Positions 37,008 through 46,137 of a DNA stretch of 64,000 bases are shown here, piece after piece. This DNA comes from Metabacillus endolithicus. GTDB taxonomy: Bacteria > Bacillota > Bacilli > Bacillales > Bacillaceae. The DNA lies in assembly GCF_023078335.1 (NCBI RefSeq), contig NZ_CP095550.1, positions 3,082,001 to 3,146,000 of the forward strand. The letters run 5' to 3'. Position 1 is the stretch's first letter; each line of letters starts with the position of its first letter. The notes under the pieces were generated by a model, which did no database searches, had not been told where the DNA came from, and saw only the letters and a list, made by a program, of their open reading frames with translations. A program made the position numbers and the translations under genes.

Positions 37008-37392
37008 TATGTTTTTTTACCCCCTTTGTTTGGTGATGTGCTTCGTCAAATAATACATATAAATCTTCTTTTGTTAAGCCTAAGTAGATCGCTTCGGCAA
37101 TGAGTTTTCTGATGTCTTTTTTTAGATCATTCAATTGTTCATTGCTTGGCATATGTTCTATTGCCGAGACAAAATTTCCCTTCCCCTTAATTGAGTAGAT
37201 GTATCCTTGATTTTCAAGTTCACGATAAGCTCTTTGAATTGTATTGGGATTAATTGTCAATTGACTTGATAGCATTCGGACAGAAGGTAATTGCTCATCA
37301 GGTTTTAGAATCCTATTAATGATAAGTTCCTTGATTTTGTCGACTAATTGCTCATATATGGGCTTTCTGCTTCTTACATCTAATTGAAACAT
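36982..37392 (-). CDS. GntR-family transcriptional regulator (YtrA subfamily)
   Basis: This 136-residue repressor has an N-terminal winged helix (PIYEQLVDKIKELIINRILKPDEQLPSVRML, then NPNTIQRAYRELENQGYI) and a short C-terminal dimerisation tail, the hallmark of the YtrA subfamily. The reading frame continues upstream to 37626, but ATG 37392 has AAGGGGG and is where homologues begin; the upstream part would run through the promoter. It is the first gene of the operon and its own start is preceded by a perfect palindrome, so autorepression is very likely. Confidence 0.88.
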   Translation of the reverse strand: MFQLDVRSRKPIYEQLVDKIKELIINRILKPDEQLPSVRMLSSQLTINPNTIQRAYRELENQGYIYSIKGKGNFVSAIEHMPSNEQLNDLKKDIRKLIAEAIYLGLTKEDLYVLFDEAHHQTKGVKKHNDSGKFHK

Positions 37393-37409
37393 TCGTAACC
37401 CCCTTCGTC

Positions 37410-37440
37410 TTAACTGTATTAATATTCTTAATACAGTTAA
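37410..37440 (-). promoter_or_regulatory. Operator palindrome over the promoter of the ytrA-like operon
   Basis: TTAACTGTATTAA (37410-37422), five-base spacer, TTAATACAGTTAA (37428-37440): a perfect 13-bp inverted repeat. On the reverse strand it lies within a TTTACC-17 bp-TATTAA promoter, covering the spacer and -10 box, so a bound dimer would block RNA polymerase. Confidence 0.75.
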
Positions 37441-37574
37441 TGGTAAAGTGTTAAGAAAGATAATGCAATATAAAATTTTAATAAATAATGTTATTGTGTA
37501 GGTATAAAGATATACAAATATGTAACAAATGTTATACAATGAGAGGGACGTAAAACCGGGAGGATGGAAGAAAG

Positions 37575-38887
37575 ATGTTTGGATTAAAGAAGAAATCAAT
37601 AGAAGATTTATATATATTTGAACCACAAATTAATTTTCCTGAAGACCATGAAATTGCAGTTGTTTCTGATAAAGAAATTTCTTTAAGGCTTCAGTATATG
37701 GGCTTTAAGGCTGAATATCTTGAAGTTTTGCAACAATCACAACCATTTTTACTAGAGATTATTGATGAGATACTACAAAAAGTACTTAATCATCTTTTCA
37801 AGCAACCACTACTAACAAGAATTGCCACAGAGCATTCAACTAGAGAGCGTTTGTATAAAGTATTTGTTCATTATTTTAAAAGTATTTTAAGTGGAAAGCT
37901 TGATGAAGAATATTTTCAGATGAGAAAAAGAATAGGAAGTACGCATAATGGGGCTCATTTACCAGCGTCGTGGTTTATTGCTACTTACTCTGCATTGAAT
38001 ACACTGTTAATTCCCCAAATTGTAAAAAAGTTTGAAAAAGATCCTGAAGCGCTATCAAGAGTTCTTCTAGCTATAACACATGTGACAAATCTAGATTCAC
38101 AATTAGTTGTAGAAAACTATATTGGATCAAGAATGAATGAACTAAAGCAACTAAATGCATCCAAAGAGCTACTTCAGAAGGAGTTAGTAGCCATTAGTCA
38201 AGAAGTTGCAGCTTCAGTAGAAGAAACAGAAGCAACGATCTATGAAACAAGTACGAAGGCTGACCAAATTCGCCAGGAAACAGAAATTACTCAGAAAAGC
38301 AGTCGAAATTTAGTTGGCTTAACTAATGAAAATGAAGTGCAAATGGGCTCAATGATAGGTACCTTTAATGATGTTATTGGTGGAATGGACAAGTCAATCA
38401 AGGGTATCTTGAATTTGAAAGATACTTCAGAAAAGATTTTAGCTATGACAAAAAGCATTGAAGAAATTGCCGATCAAACAAATTTATTAGCATTAAATGC
38501 CTCGATTGAAGCAGCTAGAGCTGGTGAAGAAGGAAAGGCTTTGCCGTTGTGGCATCAGAAGTAAGGAAACTTGCAGAAAACTCTAAAAAGATGAGTAATG
38601 AAATAAAAACATTAGTTGAAAAAAATAATAACTCAACTCAACATTTAGTTGAGGATATGAAAGCTATGAATAACTCAACTCAAGCATCACAAGCTAAAAT
38701 TCAGCAGGTAAAAGGTGGTCTACTTACTGTAAAGATGGAAATGGAAAACTATTTATCTATGTTTGATCGTAACAAACATGATCTGGATTCTATTGTTTCT
38801 TCTATTAAAGAGATTAACCATACAACAAGTAGTTTATCCGTACTAGCTAACTCCCTATTAGAAAAAGCTGAGGATGGTCAACACTAA
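37575..38887 (+). pseudogene. Globin-coupled oxygen-sensing chemotaxis transducer (HemAT-like), frameshifted
   Basis: This soluble methyl-accepting protein has an N-terminal sensor globin (about residues 20-185) and a C-terminal signalling domain. The proximal heme ligand is probably His124 in RIGSTHNGAHLPASW, matching the HemAT pattern. The signalling hairpin tip reads [25 protein letters not shown]. One G is missing near 38538 (AAAGGCTTTGCC for AAAGGGCTTTGCC or similar), after which the expected AVVASEVRKLAENS follows in another frame. The corrected length is 437 residues, near B. subtilis HemAT (432). It signals aerotaxis through CheA. Probably intact in the organism. Confidence 0.87.
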
Positions 38888-38897
38888 AATGTAGGAG

Positions 38898-38920
38898 AAG
38901 CCGCGCAATGCGGCTTTTTT
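38898..38920 (+). terminator. Rho-independent terminator
   Basis: AAGCCGC, loop GCAAT, GCGGCTT, T4. It follows the HemAT-like gene. Confidence 0.88.
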
Positions 38921-39127
38921 GTATGAGGAAATACGCGGCTAATCTTTGTCTAATGATAGATTATATGGCAAACTTAATAGATTTAAGTTGAAAGTTGAAC
39001 GACTTTTCCACGAAGTTGATAGAGTGAAAAATAAAATCCTAATTTTCCATCCTTCTCTCCTACTTTTCTTACTATTAACTACCTGTTATGCTATACAATA
39101 GATAAAACTGTTGAAGGATTGGATAAT

Positions 39128-41023
39128 ATGAGCATATTACAGGTAGAAAATTTATATAAAACATATGGTGAAAAGGTGTTATTTGACCATATTTCGTTTA
39201 CCATTGCAGAAAAGCAGCGAATTGGATTAATAGGAGTTAATGGAACAGGAAAATCAACCCTATTAAAGGTGATTGCGGGGATAGAATCAGCTGATTCTGG
39301 TGAGATTACACATTCAAATACGATTCGAATTGAATATTTACCACAACAGCCAGAGTTAACTGAGGGCTTAACAATCTTAGAACAAATTTATTATGGTGAT
39401 GCCCCAATTATGCAGGTGATGAGAGAGTATGAATTATCTCAAAGTGAGCTTGAACAGGATCCGGAAAATGAAACAAAGCTCAAGCATCTCATGAATATGC
39501 AACAGAAAATGGATCAGCATGATGCTTGGGAAGCAAATACTGCAGCAAAAACAATATTAACAAAGCTAGGTATTACTGACTTTCAAAAGTCGGTAACCCA
39601 TTTATCTGGCGGTCAAAAGAAACGGGTTGCTATTGCCAAAGCCTTAATTCAGCCAGCAGATATACTTATTCTCGATGAGCCAACGAACCATCTTGATAAT
39701 GAGACGATTGAGTGGCTCGAAGGATTTTTAGCACAATATAAAGGTTCTATTGTTCTGATCACGCATGATCGTTACTTTTTAAACCGTGTAACAAATCAGA
39801 TTTTTGAATTAGATCAGGGCCAGCTTTATACCTATTCAGGAAACTATGAGGTTTTCTTAGAGAAAAAAGCTGATCGGGAAATGAATGCAGAGTTAGCTGA
39901 AGAAAAACGTCAAAACCTCTTAAGACGCGAATTAGCTTGGCTAAGACGAGGTGCAAAGGCACGAACAACAAAGCAAAAGGCTCGAATTGGTAGAGTGGAA
40001 GACCTTCAGGATCAAAAAGGACCTGCCGCAAAGCAAGATTTAGATTTCGCGATTGGTTCCACTCGATTAGGAAAAAAGGTGTTGGAGCTTGAACATATTT
40101 CAAAAGCATATGATGGAAGAGAGCTTATTGCTGATTTTAGTTATTTAGTTACCCCAGGTGAAAGGCTTGGTATTATCGGTCCGAATGGAACAGGGAAGTC
40201 TACGCTTTTGAACATTATGGCTGGACGTATTGTGGCTGATGAGGGAACTATTGATGTAGGAACTACTGTTAAAATTGGTTTTTATACACAAGAGCATGAA
40301 GAGATGGACGAAAACCTTCGTGTTATAGAATATATTAAAGAAACAGCTGAAGTAGTTTATACGATTGACAATCAAGTCATAACAGCTGAGCAGATGCTTG
40401 AACGCTTTTTATTTCCACGCTCAGCTCAGTGGACCTACATTCGTAAGCTATCAGGAGGCGAAAGAAGAAGGCTCTACTTATTGAAAGTATTAATGGAAGA
40501 GCCAAATGTTCTCTTTCTAGATGAGCCAACAAATGACCTTGATACTCAAACATTAAGTGTGCTCGAAGATTATCTGGATCAATTTCCAGGGGTTGTGTTA
40601 ACTGTATCACATGATCGCTACTTTCTTGACCGTGTTGTGGACCATTTAATCGTTTTTGAAAGCAATGGAAATATTACTCGGTTCCAAGGCAGTTATTCAG
40701 AATTCATGGAAGAGAAAAAACTACAGGAAATGAATGCAGTAAAAGAAGAACCAGCTGCTGATAAATCCTCATACAAAAAGGATAAGAAAAGACGCCTTTC
40801 CTATAAAGAACAACAGGAATGGGAAGGTATTGAAGATAAAATTGCAGAGCTGGAGGAACGAAAAGAGCAGCTGGAACAGGAAATTGCTGCAGCTGGAAGT
40901 GACCTTGGAAAAGTACAAGAGCTATATAAAGAGCAAGAGAAAGTCGAGCAAACTTTGGACGAAACAATGGAACGCTGGGAAGAATTATCTCTTCTGGTTG
41001 AGGAAATTGAACAGAGTAAATAA
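39128..41023 (+). CDS. yfmR: ABC-F family ATPase (YfmR/Uup type)
   Basis: This 631-residue cytosolic protein has two ATPase domains joined by the ABC-F linker, and no membrane part. Domain 1: GVNGTGKST, LSGGQKKRVAIAKAL, ILDEPTNHLD. Domain 2: GPNGTGKST, LSGGERRRLYLL, FLDEPTNDLD. The C-terminal coiled coil (about 540-631) is the Uup/YfmR type DNA- or ribosome-binding extension. YfmR works on the ribosome, helping EF-P resolve stalls. ATG 39128 lies nine bases behind AAGGA; TTG 39119 is upstream but overlaps the binding site. The length agrees with B. subtilis YfmR (629). Confidence 0.9.
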   Translation: MSILQVENLYKTYGEKVLFDHISFTIAEKQRIGLIGVNGTGKSTLLKVIAGIESADSGEITHSNTIRIEYLPQQPELTEGLTILEQIYYGDAPIMQVMREYELSQSELEQDPENETKLKHLMNMQQKMDQHDAWEANTAAKTILTKLGITDFQKSVTHLSGGQKKRVAIAKALIQPADILILDEPTNHLDNETIEWLEGFLAQYKGSIVLITHDRYFLNRVTNQIFELDQGQLYTYSGNYEVFLEKKADREMNAELAEEKRQNLLRRELAWLRRGAKARTTKQKARIGRVEDLQDQKGPAAKQDLDFAIGSTRLGKKVLELEHISKAYDGRELIADFSYLVTPGERLGIIGPNGTGKSTLLNIMAGRIVADEGTIDVGTTVKIGFYTQEHEEMDENLRVIEYIKETAEVVYTIDNQVITAEQMLERFLFPRSAQWTYIRKLSGGERRRLYLLKVLMEEPNVLFLDEPTNDLDTQTLSVLEDYLDQFPGVVLTVSHDRYFLDRVVDHLIVFESNGNITRFQGSYSEFMEEKKLQEMNAVKEEPAADKSSYKKDKKRRLSYKEQQEWEGIEDKIAELEERKEQLEQEIAAAGSDLGKVQELYKEQEKVEQTLDETMERWEELSLLVEEIEQSK

Positions 41024-41028
41024 TGGAC

Positions 41029-41068
41029 AAAGACTTAGTGCATCTTATTGGTGTAGTAGGTCTTTTTT
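41029..41068 (+). terminator. Rho-independent terminator
   Basis: AAAGACTTA pairs with TAGGTCTTT (one G-T), followed by T's. It ends yfmR. Just beyond, 41081-41096 is TTAAACATTTGTTTAA, two 7-base inverted arms. Confidence 0.6.
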
Positions 41069-41173
41069 ACTTTTTGTTAATTAAACATTTGTTTAAACGT
41101 TAATAAGTAGGATTTCAAGTTTAAACAAGGATTGAATAGGAATAAAAGCGGAAGGTCGCGTTGTTTTTTCATT

Positions 41174-41994
41174 GTCACGTCAATATGGTCTCTGATCAAG
41201 TCGAAATCACAAGAAGTTAAGTCAAAACAAGGATGGGTCAAGTCGAAACAAGGATCGGTCAAGTCAAAAGAGATGAAAATCAAGTCGATTGCAAGTCGTC
41301 ACGTCGATATGTCCTCTGGTCAAGTCAAAATCACAAGAAGTTAAGTCGAAACAGCGGAAAATCAAGTCGATTATAAGTTGTCACGTCAATATGTCCTCTG
41401 ATCAAGTCAAAATCACAAGAAGTTAAGTCAAAACAAGGCCTGGTCAAGTCAAAGTAGAGGAAAATCAAGTCGATTACAAGTTGTCACGTCAATATGTTCT
41501 CTGGTCAAGTCAAAATCACACGATGTTAAGTCAAAACAAGGAATGGTCGCGTCAAAACAGAGGAAAATCAAGTCGATTACAAGTTGTCACGTCGATATGT
41601 CCTCTGGTCAAGTCAAAATCACAAGAAGTTAAGTCGAAACAAGGATTGGTCAAGTCAAAACAGCGGAAAATCAAGTCGATTACAAGCCGTCACGTCAATA
41701 TGGTCTCTGATCAAGTCAAAATCACAAGAAGTTAAGTCAAAACACGGATTGGTCACGTCGAAACAGCGGAAAATCAAGTCGATTATAAGTTGTCACGTCA
41801 ATATGTCCTCTGATCAAGTCAAAATCACAAGAAGTTAAGTCAAAACAAGGATTGGTCAAGTCAAAGCAGCGGAAAATTAAGTCGATTACAAGTTGTCACG
41901 TCAATATGTCCTCTGGTCAAGTCAAAATTACGAAACATCAAGTCAAAACAAGGATTAGTCGCGCCAAAAGAACAAAAAATCACGTCAGTTCAGT
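41174..41994. repeat. Array C: higher-order tandem repeat, eight 103-bp units of 21-bp subunits
   Basis: Units start (GTCACGTC) at 41174, 41298, 41380, 41483, 41586, 41689, 41792 and 41895. Most are 103 bp, made of four 21-bp subunits and one of 19 bp. Subunits begin GTCACGTCAATATG, GTCAAGTCAAAATC, GTTAAGTCAAAACA, GTCAAGTCAAAACAG and ATCAAGTCGATTAC. Unit 1 (124 bp) has gained and unit 2 (82 bp) has lost exactly one 21-bp subunit. Open frames inside (K-S-K-Q-G repeats) are a by-product of the 21-bp period, lack binding sites and change frame every 103 bp. The flanks 41097-41173 and 41995-42152 hold only a diverged edge and the next promoter. Confidence 0.95.
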
Positions 41995-42152
41995 TCTCCA
42001 TTCTCAACATCAACAGTTCACCCTATTCAGTTAATTCAATCAAACAATCCAGTTCAAATCAAACATAATCTTCGTACAAACCTCATTACGTGTCTATCCT
42101 TTTCACTTTGTTTATAATACAGGTAACAAACGTTAATAGATTGGAGGACTAT

Positions 42153-42878
42153 ATGAAAACAAAGGATGAAATTAGACATAGTGTTTGGAAGCAGCTTACG
42201 GAAGAGAAGAATGGGCGATTTCCTTTTCCTCTAGTAAATCGGATTCCGAACTTTAAAGGAGCAGAGATTGCTGCAGCACATATTACAACTTTGCAGGAAT
42301 ATAAAAAAGCAAAAGTGATAAAAGTAAATCCTGATGCCCCACAGCTTCCGTTACGTAAACAAATTCTTTTAGATGGGAAGGTATTGCTTGTCCCCACTCC
42401 ACGTCTCAAGGCTGGATTTATTATGGTGAAACCAGAATGGGTGCCAGCTGGTGAGGAACGTAAAGCCGCAAGCTTAAGTCATATTAAATCCTATGGGAAA
42501 GAAATACCTTTAACAGACATCCCGTCTATTGATTTAATGGTAGTTGGTTCAGTAGCGATTCATTCGGACGGAAGAAGATTGGGAAAAGGGGAAGGGTATG
42601 CCGATCGTGAATACGCCATTATCCGTGAGTTAGGTAATCCACCTGTTCCAATTGTAACGACCATTCATAGTACTCAATTAGTAAGTGATGATATTCCTAG
42701 GGATACATATGATTTAACAGTTGATTGGATTGCGACTGAAAAGGGACTAACCAAAACCAATTCTCCATATGAAAAACCTATTGGTGTTGAGTGGAACCAC
42801 GTTACAGAGGGAGAAATGATTGAAATGCCGATATTAAAACAACTTTGGGAACTTAAGTATTCAAAGAAAGAAAGGTAA
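42153..42878 (+). CDS. MTHFS-domain protein (5-formyltetrahydrofolate cyclo-ligase-like)
   Basis: This 241-residue protein belongs to the 5-formyltetrahydrofolate cyclo-ligase-like superfamily. The glycine-rich ATP/folate motif reads RRLGKGEGYADREYAII near residue 155, the form seen in MTHFSD-type proteins rather than the GxGGGxYDR of true cyclo-ligases, so the enzymatic activity is uncertain. The N terminus (MKTKDEIRHSVWKQL) begins at ATG 42153 behind TTGGAGG; the longer frame from 42090 has no site. NO synthase starts 85 bases downstream with no terminator between, so the two may be cotranscribed. Confidence 0.8.
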   Translation: MKTKDEIRHSVWKQLTEEKNGRFPFPLVNRIPNFKGAEIAAAHITTLQEYKKAKVIKVNPDAPQLPLRKQILLDGKVLLVPTPRLKAGFIMVKPEWVPAGEERKAASLSHIKSYGKEIPLTDIPSIDLMVVGSVAIHSDGRRLGKGEGYADREYAIIRELGNPPVPIVTTIHSTQLVSDDIPRDTYDLTVDWIATEKGLTKTNSPYEKPIGVEWNHVTEGEMIEMPILKQLWELKYSKKER

Positions 42879-42963
42879 TGAATGAGTGTTTATATTAGAC
42901 GCAAGGACTGGACTGGAAGTAAGATATAAGAAATTATGTAAGAACTTTTAAGAGGTGACCAAA

Positions 42964-44055
42964 TTGGTTGCAAACATGCAGCTAGAACTTGAAGCAATTG
43001 AATTTATTAAAATCGCTTATAAAGAACTTGGGAAGTCAAACGAACAAATTGATGAACGAATAGAGGAAGTAAAGTCTCAAATAAAAAACAAAGGCTATTA
43101 TGACCATACTTTTGAAGAACTCGAGCATGGAGCTAAAATGGCTTGGAGAAACAGTAATAAATGTATTGGTAGACTATTTTGGAATACATTAACTGTATTT
43201 GATCAACGCCAGGCAGAATCCGAAGAAGATGTTTTTTATGCGTTGCAAAATCATCTATCCTTTGCTACAAACGCTGGTAAGATCAGGCCGGCTATCACTA
43301 TTTTTAAACCTTCATTAAAAAAAGAAAATAGTGTTCGAATATGGAATCACCAATTAATTCGCTATGCAGGATATGAAACAGAACATGGATATCTAGGAGA
43401 TCCAGCTTCTATCTCGTTTACAAAGCAATGTGAGGAACTAGGTTGGCGGGGAGAGCGAACAAATTTTGATGTTCTTCCACTCATTATTCAGGTAAATAAT
43501 CAACATCCGAAGTTATTTGCTATACCAGAAGATAAAGTACTAGAGGTGTCCATTGTCCACCCTGAAATAGAAGCTATCGCAGATCTTCATTTGAAATGGT
43601 ACGGCGTACCGATAATTTCTGATATGAAGCTGGAGATCGGTGGGATTGAGTATACAGCGGCCCCGTTTAACGGATGGTATATGGAAACAGAAATTGGTGC
43701 AAGAAATTTAGCCGATTCGTTTCGCTACAATCTTCTGCCTAAAATTGCTTCGGTTATGAATTTAGATACAAGAACTCACGCGAATCTATGGAAAGATCGA
43801 GCGCTTATCGAGCTAAATGTTGCAGTTCTTCATTCCTTTAAAAATGAAGGTGTAAGTATTGTTGATCACCATACGGCTGCTCAGCAATTCAAACGATTCG
43901 AACAAAACGAACGTGAAAGTTCCAGAGATCTTACTGGTGACTGGACGTGGTTGATTCCTCCAGTCTCACCTGCGACAACACATGTTTTTCATCAAAGCTA
44001 TGAAAATAAAGTGATCAAACCAAATTATTTTTATCAAGCTTTACCATATGATTAA
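42964..44055 (+). CDS. nos: Nitric oxide synthase, oxygenase domain only (bacterial NOS)
   Basis: This enzyme oxidises L-arginine to citrulline and NO in two steps. It is 363 residues, the usual bacterial length, with no reductase domain, so electrons come from general cellular reductases. The heme thiolate ligand is Cys67 ([15 protein letters not shown]) and the arginine-binding glutamate is in [15 protein letters not shown]; the pterin/folate-site residues near the C terminus ([16 protein letters not shown]) are present. NO made this way protects Bacillus from oxidative stress and some antibiotics. The start is taken as TTG 42964, six bases after AGAGGTG; GTG 42955 lies within that site. 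Confidence 0.95.
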   Translation: MVANMQLELEAIEFIKIAYKELGKSNEQIDERIEEVKSQIKNKGYYDHTFEELEHGAKMAWRNSNKCIGRLFWNTLTVFDQRQAESEEDVFYALQNHLSFATNAGKIRPAITIFKPSLKKENSVRIWNHQLIRYAGYETEHGYLGDPASISFTKQCEELGWRGERTNFDVLPLIIQVNNQHPKLFAIPEDKVLEVSIVHPEIEAIADLHLKWYGVPIISDMKLEIGGIEYTAAPFNGWYMETEIGARNLADSFRYNLLPKIASVMNLDTRTHANLWKDRALIELNVAVLHSFKNEGVSIVDHHTAAQQFKRFEQNERESSRDLTGDWTWLIPPVSPATTHVFHQSYENKVIKPNYFYQALPYD

Positions 44056-44098
44056 GTAGGGGGCACACTCATCACAGGTGTGCCTCTACTTGTTTTTA
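44054..44098 (+). terminator. Rho-independent terminator of nos
   Basis: AAGTAGGGGGCACAC pairs with GTGTGCCTCTACTT (one bulge), then GTTTTT. It is located before the convergent yflJ-type gene. Confidence 0.85.
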
Positions 44099-44106
44099 AA
44101 AGAAAC

Positions 44107-44238
44107 TTATTTGCTGTGTTTTTCAAGAAGGTTAGCTAGAAAATGTTTTTTGTAGCTTTCGAGCTTTCTCTCTTCATGACGGCGAACACCTAATTTCTTA
44201 AGTTCTTCAACATACCATCCTTTGCTTCCGTAATGCAT
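44107..44238 (-). CDS. yflJ: Small DUF2639 protein (YflJ-like), 43 aa
   Basis: The protein starts MHYGSKGWYVEELKKLGV and is basic and helical. It matches the DUF2639/YflJ family, which in B. subtilis lies close to the nos gene (yflM), so the neighbourhood is conserved. ATG 44238 follows AAAGGGTGA; the upstream extension to 44289 lacks a site. The function is not known. Confidence 0.8.
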   Translation of the reverse strand: MHYGSKGWYVEELKKLGVRRHEERKLESYKKHFLANLLEKHSK

Positions 44239-44531
44239 TGAAATCACCCTTTCAGCTGAATTTTTTAGAATATATAGAGCATCGTTCAAGAGAACGTAAC
44301 AAAAATAGCCTCTATTCCGATAAGAATAGAAGCCGTTTTAAGTTTTGTGGTGTCATTGTAACATCTATAAAACTGTGTGAAAAGGGGGGATTTTTAATTT
44401 TTTTCTTTAAAAACTGCCATGGAGCGATTTTATAGTGAAGAAAAATTTTATGATAAAAAGCATTAAAAATTGACAAATGCTGCACTTTTTAGAGAAAAGT
44501 CGAACTGTTTCACAAAATATAATGGGAAATT

Positions 44532-44560
44532 TTGCCCAATCATGATATATTTTCTATATA
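44532..44560 (+). promoter_or_regulatory. Candidate promoter of the chemotaxis transducer gene
   Basis: TTGCCC, 17-bp spacer, TATATA (44555-44560), about 28 bases before the start codon. The rest of 44239-44531 is AT-rich with only a short CTATTC/GAATAG hairpin near 44310 and no gene. Confidence 0.45.
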
Positions 44561-44587
44561 AAAGTGATAAATATAAGGGGGATATGT

Positions 44588-46066
44588 ATGAATACGATAG
44601 AAAAAATGGTTTTGACTGATATAACGAAGAAAAATACATTAATGTTTATTAGTTTCTCCATTTCCCTGATCATGGCTATGGCTAAAACAATAGCAGTTCA
44701 GGATATATCAAAGGGGATTTTTTATGGAGGAGAATTGTTAGCGTTTACATTGTTGTATCTTATTTTTCAAAAACTAGTAAAAAAACCTGTATTTTTCCCA
44801 TACACTAGCATTATTTCAATCTATTTATTTTTAATTTCCGCTCTTTTTATATGGGGGCCAAATGCTGAAATTATTATTATTATTTTATTTTTAACATTAA
44901 TTTCTTCTATACATATGAAGAGGAATATCTTTGCGTTAGGCTATACCCTAGGGTTTATCGCTTTTGTATTATCATTTATCCTAAAACAAGAAGATAACCT
45001 AGCTTTATCAACTATTTTTGCTTCAGCAGGAATTGTCTATGTTTTATCAGGGTTAGTCCTTGGAATTGTGATCCATTTAAATAGCCGTCAATTTCATCAG
45101 CTTCAGCATTTTCTTGATCAAGCTGAAAGTGAAGCAAGTGAGAAAGAGAAACAAAAGCAGCATCTTGAAATCAACGTTTCTGGAATTGTTGAAGCCATTT
45201 CTATTGTTAACAAGCAAATTCAAGAAAGCTTAGAAGCGCAACAAGAAATGAAACAGGCGATTACGGAAGTATCAGCCGGCAGTCAAAATCAATCAGACCA
45301 AATTAATGATATATCGGAAAATGCAAAGCTAACGATGAAATCAATGGAGAAGCTCCATTCTATTTCAAATGATTTGAAAGAAGATTCTAGCCGTGCAAGT
45401 AACATTATCATTGAAGGTAATCAGCAGGTATTTGAATTAAACTCAGATATGAATCAGTTAAAAGCAATGATTACTGAGTTAGATCAAACGTTTAAGTTAT
45501 TAACAAGCACCATAACTGAAATGAATCAGTTAACCAATTCAATAAAGGAGATCACTGATCAAACGGGTTTGCTTGCCTTAAATGCATCTATTGAAGCTGC
45601 ACGAGCCGGTGAATCTGGCAAAGGATTTTCAGTTGTAGCTTCAGAAATTAGAAAGTTAGCAGATGTAACAAGGGCAACAACAGAAAAAATAAACGACAAT
45701 CTTCATACTTTAAATGAAAGTAATGCAGCTGCTGTTTCAAAGATGGAGGATAGTCATTCTTTTATTGATCGAAGTGTTAAGTCATCGGACAAAGTAAGTA
45801 CATCGATTCAACATGTGAAAAAAACATTAGAAAACCTATCTTCACAGTTCGAGCAATTTACAAAGTTTGCGGATCTTGTGAAAGGTCAGTCACATGATGT
45901 CCAACTATCAACGAATGAGCTGGCAGCAATTATTGAACAATCTTCAGCAAGTCTTCAGGAAATGAGTGCAAATGTTGAAAATTTAACAGAAGATAACAAG
46001 ACAATCGCACAATTAATGGGAGAAACGTCGGTAAAGGCTGAGAATTTGAGACATGCAAATTCATGA
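44588..46066 (+). CDS. Methyl-accepting chemotaxis protein with six-helix N-terminal membrane region
   Basis: This 492-residue transducer has five to six closely packed hydrophobic segments (residues 10-180) with almost no extracytoplasmic domain, so it likely senses a membrane or redox signal rather than a bound ligand. The cytoplasmic part is coiled coil with the conserved tip [27 protein letters not shown]. The C terminus ([10 protein letters not shown]) has no CheR-binding pentapeptide. ATG 44588 is preferred: AAGGGGG lies six bases before it. It is monocistronic with a terminator after it. Confidence 0.87.
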   Translation: MNTIEKMVLTDITKKNTLMFISFSISLIMAMAKTIAVQDISKGIFYGGELLAFTLLYLIFQKLVKKPVFFPYTSIISIYLFLISALFIWGPNAEIIIIILFLTLISSIHMKRNIFALGYTLGFIAFVLSFILKQEDNLALSTIFASAGIVYVLSGLVLGIVIHLNSRQFHQLQHFLDQAESEASEKEKQKQHLEINVSGIVEAISIVNKQIQESLEAQQEMKQAITEVSAGSQNQSDQINDISENAKLTMKSMEKLHSISNDLKEDSSRASNIIIEGNQQVFELNSDMNQLKAMITELDQTFKLLTSTITEMNQLTNSIKEITDQTGLLALNASIEAARAGESGKGFSVVASEIRKLADVTRATTEKINDNLHTLNESNAAAVSKMEDSHSFIDRSVKSSDKVSTSIQHVKKTLENLSSQFEQFTKFADLVKGQSHDVQLSTNELAAIIEQSSASLQEMSANVENLTEDNKTIAQLMGETSVKAENLRHANS

Positions 46067-46089
46067 TATGATACTACAAATATTCATAC

Positions 46090-46137
46090 AAAAAAGCTGT
46101 AAAACGAGATACTTTTCTTCGTTTTACAGCTTTTTTT
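46090..46137. terminator. Bidirectional terminator
   Basis: AAAAAAGCTGTAAAACGA pairs with TCGTTTTACAGCTTTTTTT, between convergent genes. Confidence 0.9.

Noticed and set aside
37393..37626. N-terminal extension of the GntR regulator
   Set aside because: It would cover the operator and promoter; ATG 37392 with AAGGGGG fits the family start.
41132..42034. Several open frames encoding Lys-Ser-Lys-Gln-Gly repeats
   Set aside because: They arise because 21 is divisible by three. They lack ribosome binding sites, overlap in different frames and shift frame every 103 bp.
42964..44055. Missing reductase domain of NO synthase as a truncation
   Set aside because: Bacterial NO synthases in Bacillus are normally oxygenase-only; the length is complete.
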